Below are positions 23,382 through 34,293 of a stretch of 64,000 nt of DNA, one piece after another (the stretch's first letter is position 1; each line of letters opens with the position of its first letter). Under the pieces are notes generated by a model. That model worked only from the letters and a program-made list of their open reading frames with translations. It made no database searches and was not told the origin of the DNA. This DNA comes from Ramazzottius varieornatus (Eukaryota; Tardigrada; Eutardigrada; Parachela; Ramazzottiidae). The stretch is from positions 181,419 to 245,418 of the forward strand of contig BDGG01000023.1 in the NCBI GenBank assembly GCA_001949185.1. The letters are read 5' to 3'. A program made the translations under genes and the position numbers.

Positions 23382-25668
23382 TCATAGAGGTTTGGAGGAG
23401 ATCTATTCTATTGTCGATGTCAATAACCGAGATTTTCAGCTGATTTGAATTGTTTTATTGTTTTGTGGTCTGGTTCTACCGGGCCTCTTTACGCTTTTGC
23501 AAATTGGATTGCGTTTTGTGCATGGCTGTAATTAAAAGTTTAATTCTCGCTACCCCGCTCAAATGGCGCATTTTGCACGTCGGTTTAGCACCCGGAAAAA
23601 AGGAATTTCTTCATTTTCAAATTCCACAAGTCGCAGTGAGATAACTTCTGACGGCTGTTACAGGAATCTAACCTTCTAGCGGATGCCATAACTGGCTTCA
23701 AATGTGTCGAGCCAGGGCAAAGAGGAGAAATTCAGGAAAGAAATCCTCGTCCTGCGGGTCTAGGCTCTACGTTCTCTTCCTGTTGTCTACGCACGGACCT
23801 ATTCCGTGATGCAAAAGAGGGACGATTGTTGATGGACAACCTATGGCATGGGAGGAAGAGAGATGATATTAGCCACATTCACAGAATTATTTTGAAAATT
23901 TTTGCTCGAACAGTTGCTAGCCATACTTTCGCACCTAATAATGGCGATTGTAGACTGAGAGACCCGACGTCGCGCCAGTACTGAGTCGGAAATTCTGATG
24001 CGATCAGTAGATGAAGGCCCCGTAGTTGTCGAGTCACGTAGCGGTCACACGTAGAGCTACTTGTTTGCAGCAGTGGGTATCGTCGTCCGATAAACCTCGT
24101 CTAATAACTGCGGCTTAGCAGAAATGAGACTATCGAAATACTGCGACTGTCCCTGCATAATCGGAGCAGGGAAAATTTAGAAAGGACTCATTATTTCTGA
24201 ATCGCCGTGGGTTACTGTAAAGTGTTTAAAATGTATCCTTAGCGGCTCGGTATTTTGAATAGTTCATTGGTCGGGAGGCCACAGAAGCATGCTCTGGTCT
24301 TGTGGATGCAACTGATAATCACATTTTCGCGCCAGTGTGGATGCATTTTGAACACTGCGGCACCGCCGCAGGTAATTTCAGTAACTGTGACCGTCGAAAT
24401 CATATCCTCCATTAGTTTCGATACCATAGGGTGCTCCTCAGGGCACGCCATAATTGTACAGGCTGATGGTGTGTGGCCGAGATTGGAGGGAATGCTACTC
24501 TATAGGGTACAAATGAAGTGGTTAATAGGGAACTCTTGAAACAGGTACCAGGAACTTTTGAAACTTGTGATTTCTGGGTCTGATGTTACGGAAAACCGGT
24601 AATCCCACCCTGTCACTTGCTCCCAGCTTTTCCATCCTGCCGTTCCTACCCTGTTCTGCCAGGATGGGAATTTCCATCTCATGTATATCAGAGCCATTTA
24701 GGGTAGTCGTTTTCCACCAGGTCCGACCCTAACCGACCTGTGCTTGTGCCATGAAATTCTTGCCCCTCCCGCCCTACCCTGGGGTGAAAACGTCAGCCTA
24801 CCTTGCCTGAAGGTGGCGCCATTCATCGTTTCCTGTGCGTGACCGCGCTGCAAATACGTCACAGCAACTACCAATGGTCCACCATTACACTGCTCGACTG
24901 TTTTATCTGTCTCCGAGAACTTAGATGTGAGTTTCCCAATTACGTTTTCTGGTTATTATATCCGTGAAGTTCTTAATAACTGATTTGATCGCGATTCATA
25001 TTTCTTCGGCAAGGTTTTGTCACATTCTTCTCCGGACCAATCATGTGGCCGCTACTCGTATTCGAAGTGATCTGAAGGCTGTCATCTTGCTACTTGCTAA
25101 CGTCACGGCGGTAGGTTTTATAATAGTGGGACCGAAAGAGGGTAAGTCTTAGCACATGGCGATCGAACGGACCGGTTCTTTGAGAGCTTATCAAGGTGAA
25201 ACGCCACGTCAGGAACAAAAAACGCGGAACAAGCATAGGCACCCCGTTAGCGTACAAAAAGGGTCGTCTGAGCGCGATTGACGGTCATTGCCATTGTTGC
25301 ACAACAGTAAGGTTTCGGCTTTGTAGAAACGTTTCCGCTACTGTGTGTACAGTTTCCCCCGAAACTTTTACGTTGTCCATTTGTATGCCGCAATTATCTC
25401 CAGGATGAACGGAATCAGGAAGCAGAATATCTATGAGCTCGACCGTAATTAGCTGGCAAAGCTTTTTAACCCAGGTTCGTGTCGGATCCGGCATCGGATG
25501 GTCCTTGAAGGATATCCGTATTGGGCCACATGTTTGCCGATTGAGCACGCGTTCTCGTCATACAGATTTGAAGTTAATGAAGAACGCCCCAAAGTGAAAC
25601 TCAAGTCAATCGATCTGACCCTCATTCGAAACCGAAAACAGAGAACTTTCATATAACCAAAAACACAG
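23382..25668. other. Gene-free stretch, no supported feature
   Basis: Short open frames exist on both strands (for example minus 24451-24239 and minus 25548-25285) but none shows a family motif with matching splice sites. The minus frame near 24450 reads faintly like one ankyrin repeat (LGHTPSACTIMAC) and is not enough to call. The 3' untranslated end of the retroelement may reach about 23.5 kb. Confidence 0.35.
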
Positions 25669-25676
25669 CTTGCGAT

Positions 25677-26119
25677 TAGTGATGTTCTAATATGGATTAA
25701 TGAGATCTAATATAATAGAAATAAATATCCGCCGGCCATCAAAGTTTTAATAAGTGACTACTACTATAGTAAAACGTCCACCTGATTTAATACAATATTA
25801 CTATAGTAGAACTTTCGGGGGTTTGTTACTGAAATATATATTTTAATATCGGAGAGCTCGACGGAAGATCTGAAAAATTCAGAATCAGTATGCAGCAATT
25901 ATCAGCGGTAGCGTTACCCGTATTAAAATATATTTTACTATAGATGATGGACAACTTAATAATGATAAAATATGGCATTTCCGGTTTCAAGCTACTAAAA
26001 TATAAATATTGGAATGCGGTGCCCGATTCTGTCTACTAAATATTACATAATTTAGTAGATATTCAAACCATCTACTATCATCTACTTTAATATAATATCA
26101 CTATATTAGAACATTCCTA
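25677..26119. mobile_element. Non-autonomous hAT element with 8-bp duplication
   Basis: The ends are TAGTGATGTTCTAATATGG on the left and, read in reverse complement, TAGGAATGTTCTAATATAG on the right. They are flanked by the identical 8-mer CTTGCGAT at 25669-25676 and 26120-26127. TAG-starting terminal inverted repeats with 8-bp target duplications are the hallmark of hAT elements. The 443-base interior is AT-rich, has ACTATAGTA-type palindromes and no ORF. It lies about 100 bases left of the large hAT element and may have been mobilised by a hAT transposase. Confidence 0.85.
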
Positions 26120-26220
26120 CTTGCGATCCGCGGTGCGCCGTCTATTGGTTACCGTGTATCTTCGAGACATGGCGTTTTGGCCATTCAAGTCGATCGAGCA
26201 ATCTTGCTGATCGTCACGTC

Positions 26221-29200
26221 TAGGGAGGATTATGGTTGGTAAAACGGTTAAACGGTTTGATAAGCGGTTGGATAAAACTTTATCCGGATACAGTGTGGTT
26301 GGTTAAAAGACTCATCCTTATCCAGCTCTCTGGTTAAAACTTTTATCCGGATAATATCCGGTTAAAATTCCGGTTAAGGATTCTCGTCAGATTTCAGCTG
26401 TGAGTTGAAGCTGTCGAACCTTCGTTCTGTTTACTCATCATCGTCAATCATCATCGCAACCATAGCTCCGAAGACATCAGTCCAAGAATACAAGCATAAC
26501 ATGGCTTGAATGGCTTCAGGCTCAAGTCGACCACGAAGGATGGTTATGTATCGACCGCTACCAGAAAAAGCACTTTCTGATGGCACGGACGAAGCCTGGG
26601 CACCCAGGACGTCTTTTACAATGCGGTGCAAAGTAGGATATCGCGTTTCACTCATACTACAGAAGTCTAAAACATCTCTTTTGGCTGATTCCTTCGGGTC
26701 CAAAAAGTACTGGTCCACCTCGTTCAGTTTAGTATCCGCTCCCGAAGTAACTTGTGGGATCATTCTTTCGCGAATAGACAGCGGCGTTTTAGGCGCTGAA
26801 ACGGCTAACTGCGAAGTACTTCCGGAACCTCTTCTTTCACTATAGCCGGAAGAATTCATAGGCTTAGACTGCTATGGATATAATTCTGGTACCAGTTTGG
26901 ATATGATCATACTAAAAGATTTACTACCTTGGAACATTCTTGTATAGTTGCACTATATGTTTCAGCATGGTGCTGGCTGCGGTTCGGCTTTCCACTGTAC
27001 GACGGTAGGCGTCTTTGATGCTCGGAACAAGCAGCCTGGTTATCATATTCGGACGCCAGGTTTTTTCCAGGATAATCTCAGGCAGTCCTCCAGTTCGGCT
27101 AACATGTCTTTAGCCAATTCGCAGATCCAGTGTGCCTGAAGTTAGCAAAACATACAGCTTTTGACGAAATACTGACCCTCCAGAGTTAGTACCGAAACAT
27201 TTACTCACAATAAAAAATGCATATAAACCTTGGCGTAGTCATCGTTAAAAGCTTTCAGGTGAGACCGTAAAAACTCCAGCTCGGCCAAGGCCATGTGGAA
27301 GGTTGAAGACTTAGAAGCCGAGCAATCAACAGCTCCCAGAGGCTTCAGAAGTTCGATGAGGTCTTCCATCTCGACCCATTCCTTCGCAGAAAGTACATCA
27401 TTCTTGATGGCTCCTTTCTGAGTGGACAAGTAGTCGTGAATTTCATGGCGACGTGCATAAGCTGACTCCACCATATGCAATAAGCTGTTCCACCGTGTGG
27501 CTACATCCAACGGCAACTTGAGGTCCTCCGTCGCAGGCTGGATAGAAGCCAAGAAACTTTCGCGAATGGTGGGACGACGCAAGTAAACGACGCATGCGCG
27601 AATCTTCGAAACAGTATCAACCTTCTTGTACCTCCGCCACTTTATTCACCATGTGCGCTACACACCAATTCCAGAATGAGTTAACTGGAAAGAATAATAT
27701 AGTCAGCGAGTTATTTACCGTAGTGAATATTGACCCTAGCAGAACATATATTGCCGCAAGGGCGTCTTCGAGCTATTTGTATTTGTGAATGTACACACTA
27801 ACTCATATTTTCTTTATCGCTTATAAACGTTTACCTTCGGGTGAGAACTGCGCGGTTCTCGAAAAAGTACGCCTTTCAGTTTCCATATGAGCAAGCAATA
27901 AGTCGAAGAACTTTATCATGTTTGACGCTCCATCTGTAGTCACTCCAAAGACCCTGTGGGCGAATTTGGATTCTTTGAGAGTTTCCATAACTGCGTCTTT
28001 CATTTTTTCACCTGAGTGCTTATGAGGGATATATCGAGAGTCAAGGATAACATTTCTCAAGTTCTATTCGTTATCTATCCAGTGCAAGGTGATGACAAGT
28101 TATGACTGCTTTCTGGCGCTTGCTTTCCACATGTCTGTAGTCAGTAAGAAACGACTCGTTACCGCAGACAGTTCTTCAATGGTCTGGACTTTCTTCGCTT
28201 TGTAGCCGTCGACGATAAGCCTCCGGAGGGTTTGTCGACAGGGCACCTGTTAAAATGCTTACATCGTTTACAAAAGTACGATAAAACAGATTCTAATTAT
28301 CGCCCGAACATAGATCTGGTAATAATTATGTGATTTTACCTTGCAGCTAGCATTCAGACCACTAATGAGTTTGACAAATCGTGGTTCATCCACGGTGCTA
28401 ATAGGCTTTGCAGTACAGACGATCCAATCCGTAAGGTTGTTCGTGTGACGAGTAGTTTCTTTCTTTGACATGAACTGTGGCTGGTCTTTCTGCTTTGCTT
28501 GAAACGCTGGATGAAGTGGCTTGTCTTTGGAAGCTTTTTGCAGTTTCGAAAGATGCACTTTCTTCATATGGTAGTGCAAGTTAGAAGTTCCTTGCACGTT
28601 CTTGTAGCCGCGCTTGCAGTAGTTAAATTTGGCTGTGGTTTTTCGGTCTTTACCAACCGATTTCCTGAAATGATCGTTCATATCTGAATGTGTCGCCTTA
28701 CCCTTCTTCTTCGTTCCGGTTGGTAGTTGTACAGTGTCCCCTGCAGTTAGTTCCTCCGGGAAACTCTCAACGGTGCTTAGAGGTGCAGTGGGGCCTAGAA
28801 GTTCTGCCTCGAAATCGGCAACTTCATCGTGAAGAGCGTCATGGTGGCCATCGTCCTCTTCGTCGCTTTGTTGCCGATTCCAGGAGCGTTTACGAGTGGC
28901 CATATTGCAGAGTCCAGTTCCAATACCCTATAGACTATAGCACGTTGAACAATAAGGCAAAGGAAGCTAAAGAATACCATCAGAAATGTTGGCAGGCAAG
29001 AAGTGGAGGAAGCCGACATACTCTAACGGTGCAGCACGAACAGATACAGTATTTAACGCTAACTTCCGGTGCGGCTGCTAATTAGGAGATTGCGTAACAA
29101 AACGAATTTTGAGCCAGTCAGCCCAAGACCTGTCGGCAGCTAGACTACAGCTCGTAACCTACAGCAGGATGCTTTGATCTCTGATTGATTCGAAGCTCAT

Positions 29201-29365
29201 TAACCGGATAAAATCTGGTTGGATACGGACGTTATCCGGATCCTATCCGGTTGGTCAAGAGCTTTATCCGGCTAATAAGCGGATGGTTAATATGCTTATC
29301 CAATCCGTCTTTTAACCGGATATATCCGGATGTATCCGTCGTCGGTTGGTTTATTAACATCCCTA
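26221..29365. mobile_element. Large hAT transposon, decayed
   Basis: Left end TAGGGAGGATTATGGTTGG and right end (reverse complement) TAGGGATGTTAATAAACCAACC are imperfect terminal inverted repeats. Inside both ends, at 26230-26390 and 29195-29350, many short copies of TATCCGG and GGTTAA-type motifs recur in both orientations; such subterminal repeats are typical transposase binding sites in hAT elements. The body encodes hAT transposase fragments on the minus strand. The adjoining 8-mers (GTCACGTC left, CTGCTGCC right) do not match, so the target duplication has been lost or one end is misplaced. Confidence 0.8.
26431..28903 (-). pseudogene. hAT transposase, interrupted
   Basis: Minus-strand pieces in the normal hAT order. 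Piece 1 (28903 to about 28345) has an acidic start and a BED-finger-like region, YCKRGYKNVQG then HYHMKKVHLSK; the second cysteine of the usual C-x2-C pair is Gly, so the finger looks damaged. After an intron the frame gives SRFLLTTDMWKASARKQS, then VTTDGASNMIKF (first catalytic Asp region), then CVAHMVNKVAEV, DVATRWNSLLHM and, at 26859-26431, the C-terminal dimerisation region PSESAFSGSGRYITILRG. In-frame stops occur at 28102-28100 (TAA) and 28066-28064 (TAG), and there is a frame change near 27610. The protein cannot be made whole from this copy. Confidence 0.85.
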
Positions 29366-29529
29366 CTGCTGCCTCAGCTTGATCAAGTCAGGCTGCAGCT
29401 TGGCTGAATTTGGAAATTCATTTTCGAAATTTAATTTCAACGGCTGCGCTTTTCGTTTATTTTCGTACGCTTCTTGTTTCTCCTTCTTTTCAAATTATCT
29501 TGCCACCGTCGGAAGCAGACAACTTGGAA

Positions 29530-29621
29530 ATGGAGACCTATGGTACAGAAGAGCTGGAGAAACTTTTTTTGCGAGCTGAGGGGATCGCTCCAGATGGTGC
29601 AGATGGTGCAGCTGTTGTCAG
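29530..29621 (+). CDS. Possible first coding exon, tentative
   Basis: An ATG opens METYGTEELEKLFLRAEG and a Gly/Ala/Asp-rich end, followed by a donor (GTCAG|GTAGGA). A candidate second exon near 29706-29800 and a third near 29876-29937 (acidic, GLLEGLEEEEE) have good splice sites, but no single reading frame joins all three without a stop. It may be an upstream part of the F-box gene or a separate small gene. Confidence 0.25.
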
Positions 29622-30751
29622 GTAGGACTATCTGTTGGGATTCGTCTAAGAATGCTAGCGCTTCTTGCGTGCTTTGTCTTGACCTGTCTGTCTTGTTTCT
29701 TGCAGAGTATGTTCACTCGACTGTCGAGTTCAGAGCAGAGGAAGAAAGCAGCCATAAAGATGATCACACCAGCCAAAGATGTCAGAACCTAAACCGGGCG
29801 GTAAGAATTCAACCGCTCCATACTCTATTTGCTTCATTGAGGCGTGTTAACGAACAATGTTTCTTCCCGTATAGGTGGAAGACGTTTCTGTGCCTGCTGG
29901 GCTGCTCGAGGGTCTTGAGGAGGAAGAAGAAGGTAAGTCCCAGCGTGCAGACTTGTTTCTAGATCGTGCTTGCCTTCTGTCCGGTCGATCCACAATACGG
30001 TTTTGATTTTTGATTGTGCCTAAATTTTCGGCGTATCCTTGACCGGGCCGTGCGTCAAGCCCTTCCTTGCCGTTTCATACTCCAATCTTGGTTTCTCTCC
30101 TGCAGGCCAAGTATTGCTGGTCAGAGACTAGTAGCCGAAGGCAAGAACTGACGCAGATAGACGAGAATGGGACGGAGTGGTGAAGGGTGGAATCTGCCGT
30201 CGAGCGCCTCATGAGACTTTCATCCGGTAAAGAGATCGGTGAAGATCGGTGTGGTCGGTGCTGAGGGGGTGTCCCCGATGAAGTTTTGCCTTTAGTATGA
30301 TCTGGTAACTCTCTTCCTGTTGTTTTGAAGTGACTGGATCCGTCTGACACTGAGACGGGAATTTCTCGGTGGAAAAAAGTCCTCCCTGCTGATTGTCGTT
30401 GTTGAAGTACTTTTCTAACAGTAACAACCTCTTCCTTCGAAAGTTGTTTGTTTTTTGCGGTCTGCGCTGGCGTGTTAACGGATTTCACCTATGTCCGTAC
30501 CACGGCCATGTCTCGGATGAAAAAGTCCAATCCTTGTAACACAAGCGGCCAGTTTGCTCACGCGAATCATCAGTGTCCAATGAGGGGTGAGTTCTCGGCT
30601 TGGAACGACGACTTTCCCGACCATCGAGTTCTACCGCCGCGCGGACCTTCTTCATGTTCTGGAATCCACCAGGTAAGTCACCGGCGCTGAAGCGACTGAT
30701 GGTTCACTCTTGAAACCGTAATGTAATTTTTCACGTCGTGTTGTACCGTAG

Positions 30752-31816
30752 ACTTTCCATGTGGAGGTCGGCAACGTGTTTTGGCCTGTCTCTTCGCTTT
30801 CCCCATGAAATAATTCTGGACTTGAGACGATTACCTTCGCTGTGGAACAAAATTGTACATATCCGACTATTTCGTCAAATCATTACCTGTTTCGGGTTTC
30901 GCGATCGAATGCGATTTACAGGGTGAGAGAACTTAGCAGCACGAAGTTTTCTTCCGTCCGGTACATGGCATCAGCTTGTTCTCGCAGAGTATCTCGCGCA
31001 TGGAAGATAGCTGACGACAGTCGGGACAGCAAGAAAGGTTTCTCCGTACTGTGCGAAAGCGTTAGCCCTCTTAAGTACCTGCCGGAAAGCCCCATGGATC
31101 ACTTGGTACTTCACTGTGGAATCACCGATGTGTGCTCGGCCAAAAACGCAGCGGTCTCCGGAAAGTTTACCTGTTTCGGGAGTCGCCAACGCTGTCGCAA
31201 TTTGAAGACTTTTCTACTGGCGAACCCTAAGATCACAACATTAACCCTGGCCAACTGCAACATGGAGGATGTTGGGGAGACAAACCAGCTGACCATCGCT
31301 GTTCGGTGTCCCGAAGAAGACTTCTGGTCAATGATCAAGTCAATTAAGTTCTACAACAGTACCTTGACCATCTCCCGTCTGGCTCCGACCGTATCGTGGG
31401 ACTGGACTATCCCACTTCCAAACGGGAAAAAATCTGCGTTCCTTGGTGGACCTTTGTGCATAACACTTCGCCGCAGAGCATTCTGTGCGGCTCTGCAAGA
31501 ATTTGGATGCAGATGGTCATATCAGGATGAACAGATGGGCTGGTTGAAGAGGAGATTGACAGTAATTAGGGACGAACAAAAAAAAGAGATACTCGGGTAT
31601 TTACGCACCAATGCGTAAGTTTTTCCCGTGTTGAATGTCAGCAGTTACTGTAGTGCAGCGTTTTAAAGAATCTTAAGTTTTGTTTGCAGGTTCCGACCAC
31701 AAGATGACATTACGCTGGCTTTGCACACTCCGCTGGAGTTTGAAGGGTTCTTCCTCAACACTGTTGACTGTGCTCTTATCGCGCATTACTTTGCGTTCAT
31801 CCCTATCTTGTGCTAG
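30752..31816 (+). CDS. F-box-like protein, 5' end unresolved
   Basis: Three exons join in phase 2: 30752-30922, 30988-31614 and 31690-31816, ending in TAG. An exon ending at 30672 (CAG|GTAAGT) can precede them in phase with RADLLHVLESTR, so the start lies upstream of the given coordinate. The first part reads LRFPHEIILDLRRLP and CFGFRDRMRF, joined over a 65-base intron to GVSRAWK, a good fit to the F-box pattern (LP.EI...I...L...DR.R...V...W). The rest, about 200 residues, includes FLLANPKITTLTLANCNMED, one leucine-rich-repeat-like segment, then a region without known motifs. F-box proteins normally recruit targets to an SCF ubiquitin ligase through Skp1; target unknown. Divergent, medium-sized member. 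Confidence 0.6.
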
Positions 31817-32028
31817 CACCATCCGGACATCTTCACGCCACCTGTCAGTCTTACTCCTCCACCTTACAAACTGTTGGGAAACTTTTCCTCGTGACAGAAT
31901 ATTACTGAAACAGCTTTACTAAAACTGCATTACTGAAACAGCTAGCCAGACATCCGCATTGAAGTGCCGAAGGCAAAATTGTACTGCAATGCTTCATGAA
32001 CTTCGCGAAGTGACATCACAGTACGCGT

Positions 32029-32076
32029 AGGGTTCAAGGCTATGATGACGCATACAGCATCATAGCCTTGAACCCT
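32029..32076. repeat. Perfect 19-bp inverted repeat (hairpin)
   Basis: AGGGTTCAAGGCTATGATG (32029-32047) and CATCATAGCCTTGAACCCT (32058-32076) are exact reverse complements, separated by 10 bases. The hairpin is in gene-free DNA downstream of the F-box-like gene. Perfect pairing suggests recent origin or constraint. It is shorter than a usual microRNA precursor. Confidence 0.9.
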
Positions 32077-33364
32077 TTGTTACTTGCTTCAAGAAGGAAT
32101 ATGTTGCTTCGTCGCGTTTGAAATTGGCGGTCATTTTGGTGAAGCAAACACAAAGTTTGTTTCCTAAACTGCATATATGGCAGCGGTGTTTGATCCAAGT
32201 CTTTCGATCGTGCAGTAGAACACAGATGTGCTCGTACCTGCAAAAACTCTGTCCTGTGAAAGGAGGAGAATGACCTAGGGTACGCGAAAAAACATACTCA
32301 GTACATGATAAACTCATCCATCGATCTCCCCTCTCTTCTCGAGTACGTGCTCACCGTTTCTGTGATTCAATTTGCCGAAACCAGGTAGGAGTTGGCGCTT
32401 CCATCACCATACTCTGTTGACTGATAATTTGTAGTTAGAACAACCGTCACGATACGTGAATGGAAACGAAACGTGAGTGAATACCGAGCGCACCAATTTG
32501 CCAAATTGGCTGGTACTATGGTGAGCACTCGGTCTTCAAGAACAGTGCCCTCAAAGAAGGAAGTGCGTACATCATCACGTTACAGAGGCTAACAGTAAAG
32601 TTTATCTTCGCATATCGACCACCTCACTTTTGTTTTATCAGGAGAAAATATGCAGACTGAATGTTGGTCTCTTCTTTTGAAAACCCGTTTTGGCAGATGG
32701 CCGCGCTTCTGGCCACATCAGGCTTGGCTTGCCCTTGTGAATGGATTAGGGTTTTGTATGGAGCCATTTTGCGGATCAGAGCGGTGGTGGATGGAACACT
32801 GTGTTGATAGAATCTTCAGAAAACGAGGCCCACATATATTCCGATTTTACACCGCACTTCAAGGCCTAAACATCCATTTGGAGCTTACTCTTCTCGCGCA
32901 GCGCTGACACCGGTAAGAACAACAGAATTAGACAATCAAAGTTTCTCATTCTATCCTTTTTCCCGTTTGCTTATTATCTTGCATGGGTGCTGCTAGATGA
33001 AACCGGCAAACATGGGTACGAACCCTAAACATTTCAGCACCTTTTCATGGTGGGGTATTCTACATATATCCGTGCACCAAGGGATTCGTCCGGTAGAAAA
33101 GATTTGTTGAATACTTGGTCACACTGTAATGGCCGGAGAGACTGCACACAAACTGTGGGCCAGGAAATGAAATCTGGTCTTTTGAGGCAGTGTCAATGCA
33201 CAATGAAAATTTTTATCGATTTCACTCCTTCGTTCATATGAAGTTCGAATTGCGAGTTCGAGGTTCAGCCTAATTCACCCAAAGAATTGAGGAAATGAAA
33301 TAAGGAAAGTGGACTGGGGAAACACGAAGGAATCAGGAGTCATGAGCACCTCTGCCACGCCGTT

Positions 33365-33482
33365 GAAATGAGACGTCGGCAAATAAACTGAACATGATCG
33401 TCACCCAAGTGGCGCACCATGTCATTGTGATTGGCTGGAAAAGCACGCCAGTTGGGGAAAATGTCATGTTGAAGCTGTTTGC
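33365..33482. repeat. Palindromic repeat copy with outer arms
   Basis: Outer segment GAGACGTCGGCAAATAAACTGAA is shared with the copy at 18045. Core AAGTGGCGCACC...GCACGCCAGTTGG. It lies in gene-free DNA. Confidence 0.75.
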
Positions 33483-33791
33483 CTATCCCGAAATTAGGCA
33501 TTGATATCAACACGACCCGACGAGTGAACTTCGTCTGGATGTACTGCTCCAGAAGCTAGCAGGCTAGCTAAACCCAGTACCGGAAACGTTCTTGGTGGCG
33601 GTCTTGGATATCGCGACAGTCATGCTTTGTGCACTTCGATCACTTTGTCAAGTTCAGTTACACTGTCTTATAGAAGGCTCGGCGAAGCTAAAATAAGCCG
33701 CTTTAGCCGTTCTTAGCCGTGGCTAAAAATACTTTAGCCGCGGCTAAAGCAGCTAAAATACTTTTAGCAACGGCTAAAACGTATTGTGCGT

Positions 33792-34034
33792 NNNNNNNNN
33801 NNNNNNNNNNNNNNNNNNNNNNNNNNNNNNNNNNNNNNNNNNNNNNNNNNNNNNNNNNNNNNNNNNNNNNNNNNNNNNNNNNNNNNNNNNNNNNNNNNNN
33901 NNNNNNNNNNNNNNNNNNNNNNNNNNNNNNNNNNNNNNNNNNNNNNNNNNNNNNNNNNNNNNNNNNNNNNNNNNNNNNNNNNNNNNNNNNNNNNNNNNNN
34001 NNNNNNNNNNNNNNNNNNNNNNNNNNNNNNNNNN
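33792..34034. other. Assembly gap (243 N)
   Basis: A run of N inside the terminal-inverted-repeat element. Repetitive palindromic arms on both sides probably caused the assembly break, so the true gap length may differ. Confidence 0.99.
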
Positions 34035-34167
34035 ACTTTTGGTTTATTGCAGGTGTTTGACAACCTTCTTTTATTGGAAGACTTGGTTCTCTCCCAATAG
34101 CCCATACTTCTTGGTTGATCGGCTAATCCCCTCATGATATCATTGTATCCAACCATCCTGCAATAAC
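34035..34167. repeat. 133-base repeat, copy 1
   Basis: Starts ACTTTTGGTTTATTGCAGG and ends CATCCTGCAATAAC, immediately right of the gap. It has its own short terminal inverted repeat (TTATTGCAGG...CCTGCAATAA). It is almost identical to 35724-35856. Confidence 0.85.
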
Positions 34168-34293
34168 ATTCGAACGCACAATACATTTAGCCGTGGCTAA
34201 AAGTATTTCAGCTGCTTTAGCCGCGGCTAAAGTATTTTTAGCCACGGCTAAGAACGGCTAAAACGGCTTATTGTAGCTTCGCCGAGCCTTCTG

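Larger units (their letters stand above)
31817..33658. other. Gene-free stretch with hairpin and one repeat
   Basis: No exon can be supported. It holds the perfect hairpin at 32029-32076 and a palindromic repeat copy at 33365-33482. An 85-codon frame at 32650-32907 (plus) has no motif or splice context. Confidence 0.35.

Noticed and set aside
24239..24451. Ankyrin-like fragment on the minus strand
   Set aside because: Only one weak repeat-like stretch, without neighbours or splice sites.
32650..32907. Trp-rich 85-codon plus-strand frame
   Set aside because: No homologous motif, no exon partners and located in repeat-rich DNA.
33671..34293. CRISPR-like array in the palindromic TTAGCCG(T/C)GGCTAA series
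   Set aside because: Motifs are irregularly spaced parts of transposon arms in an animal genome; no repeat-spacer architecture or cas genes.
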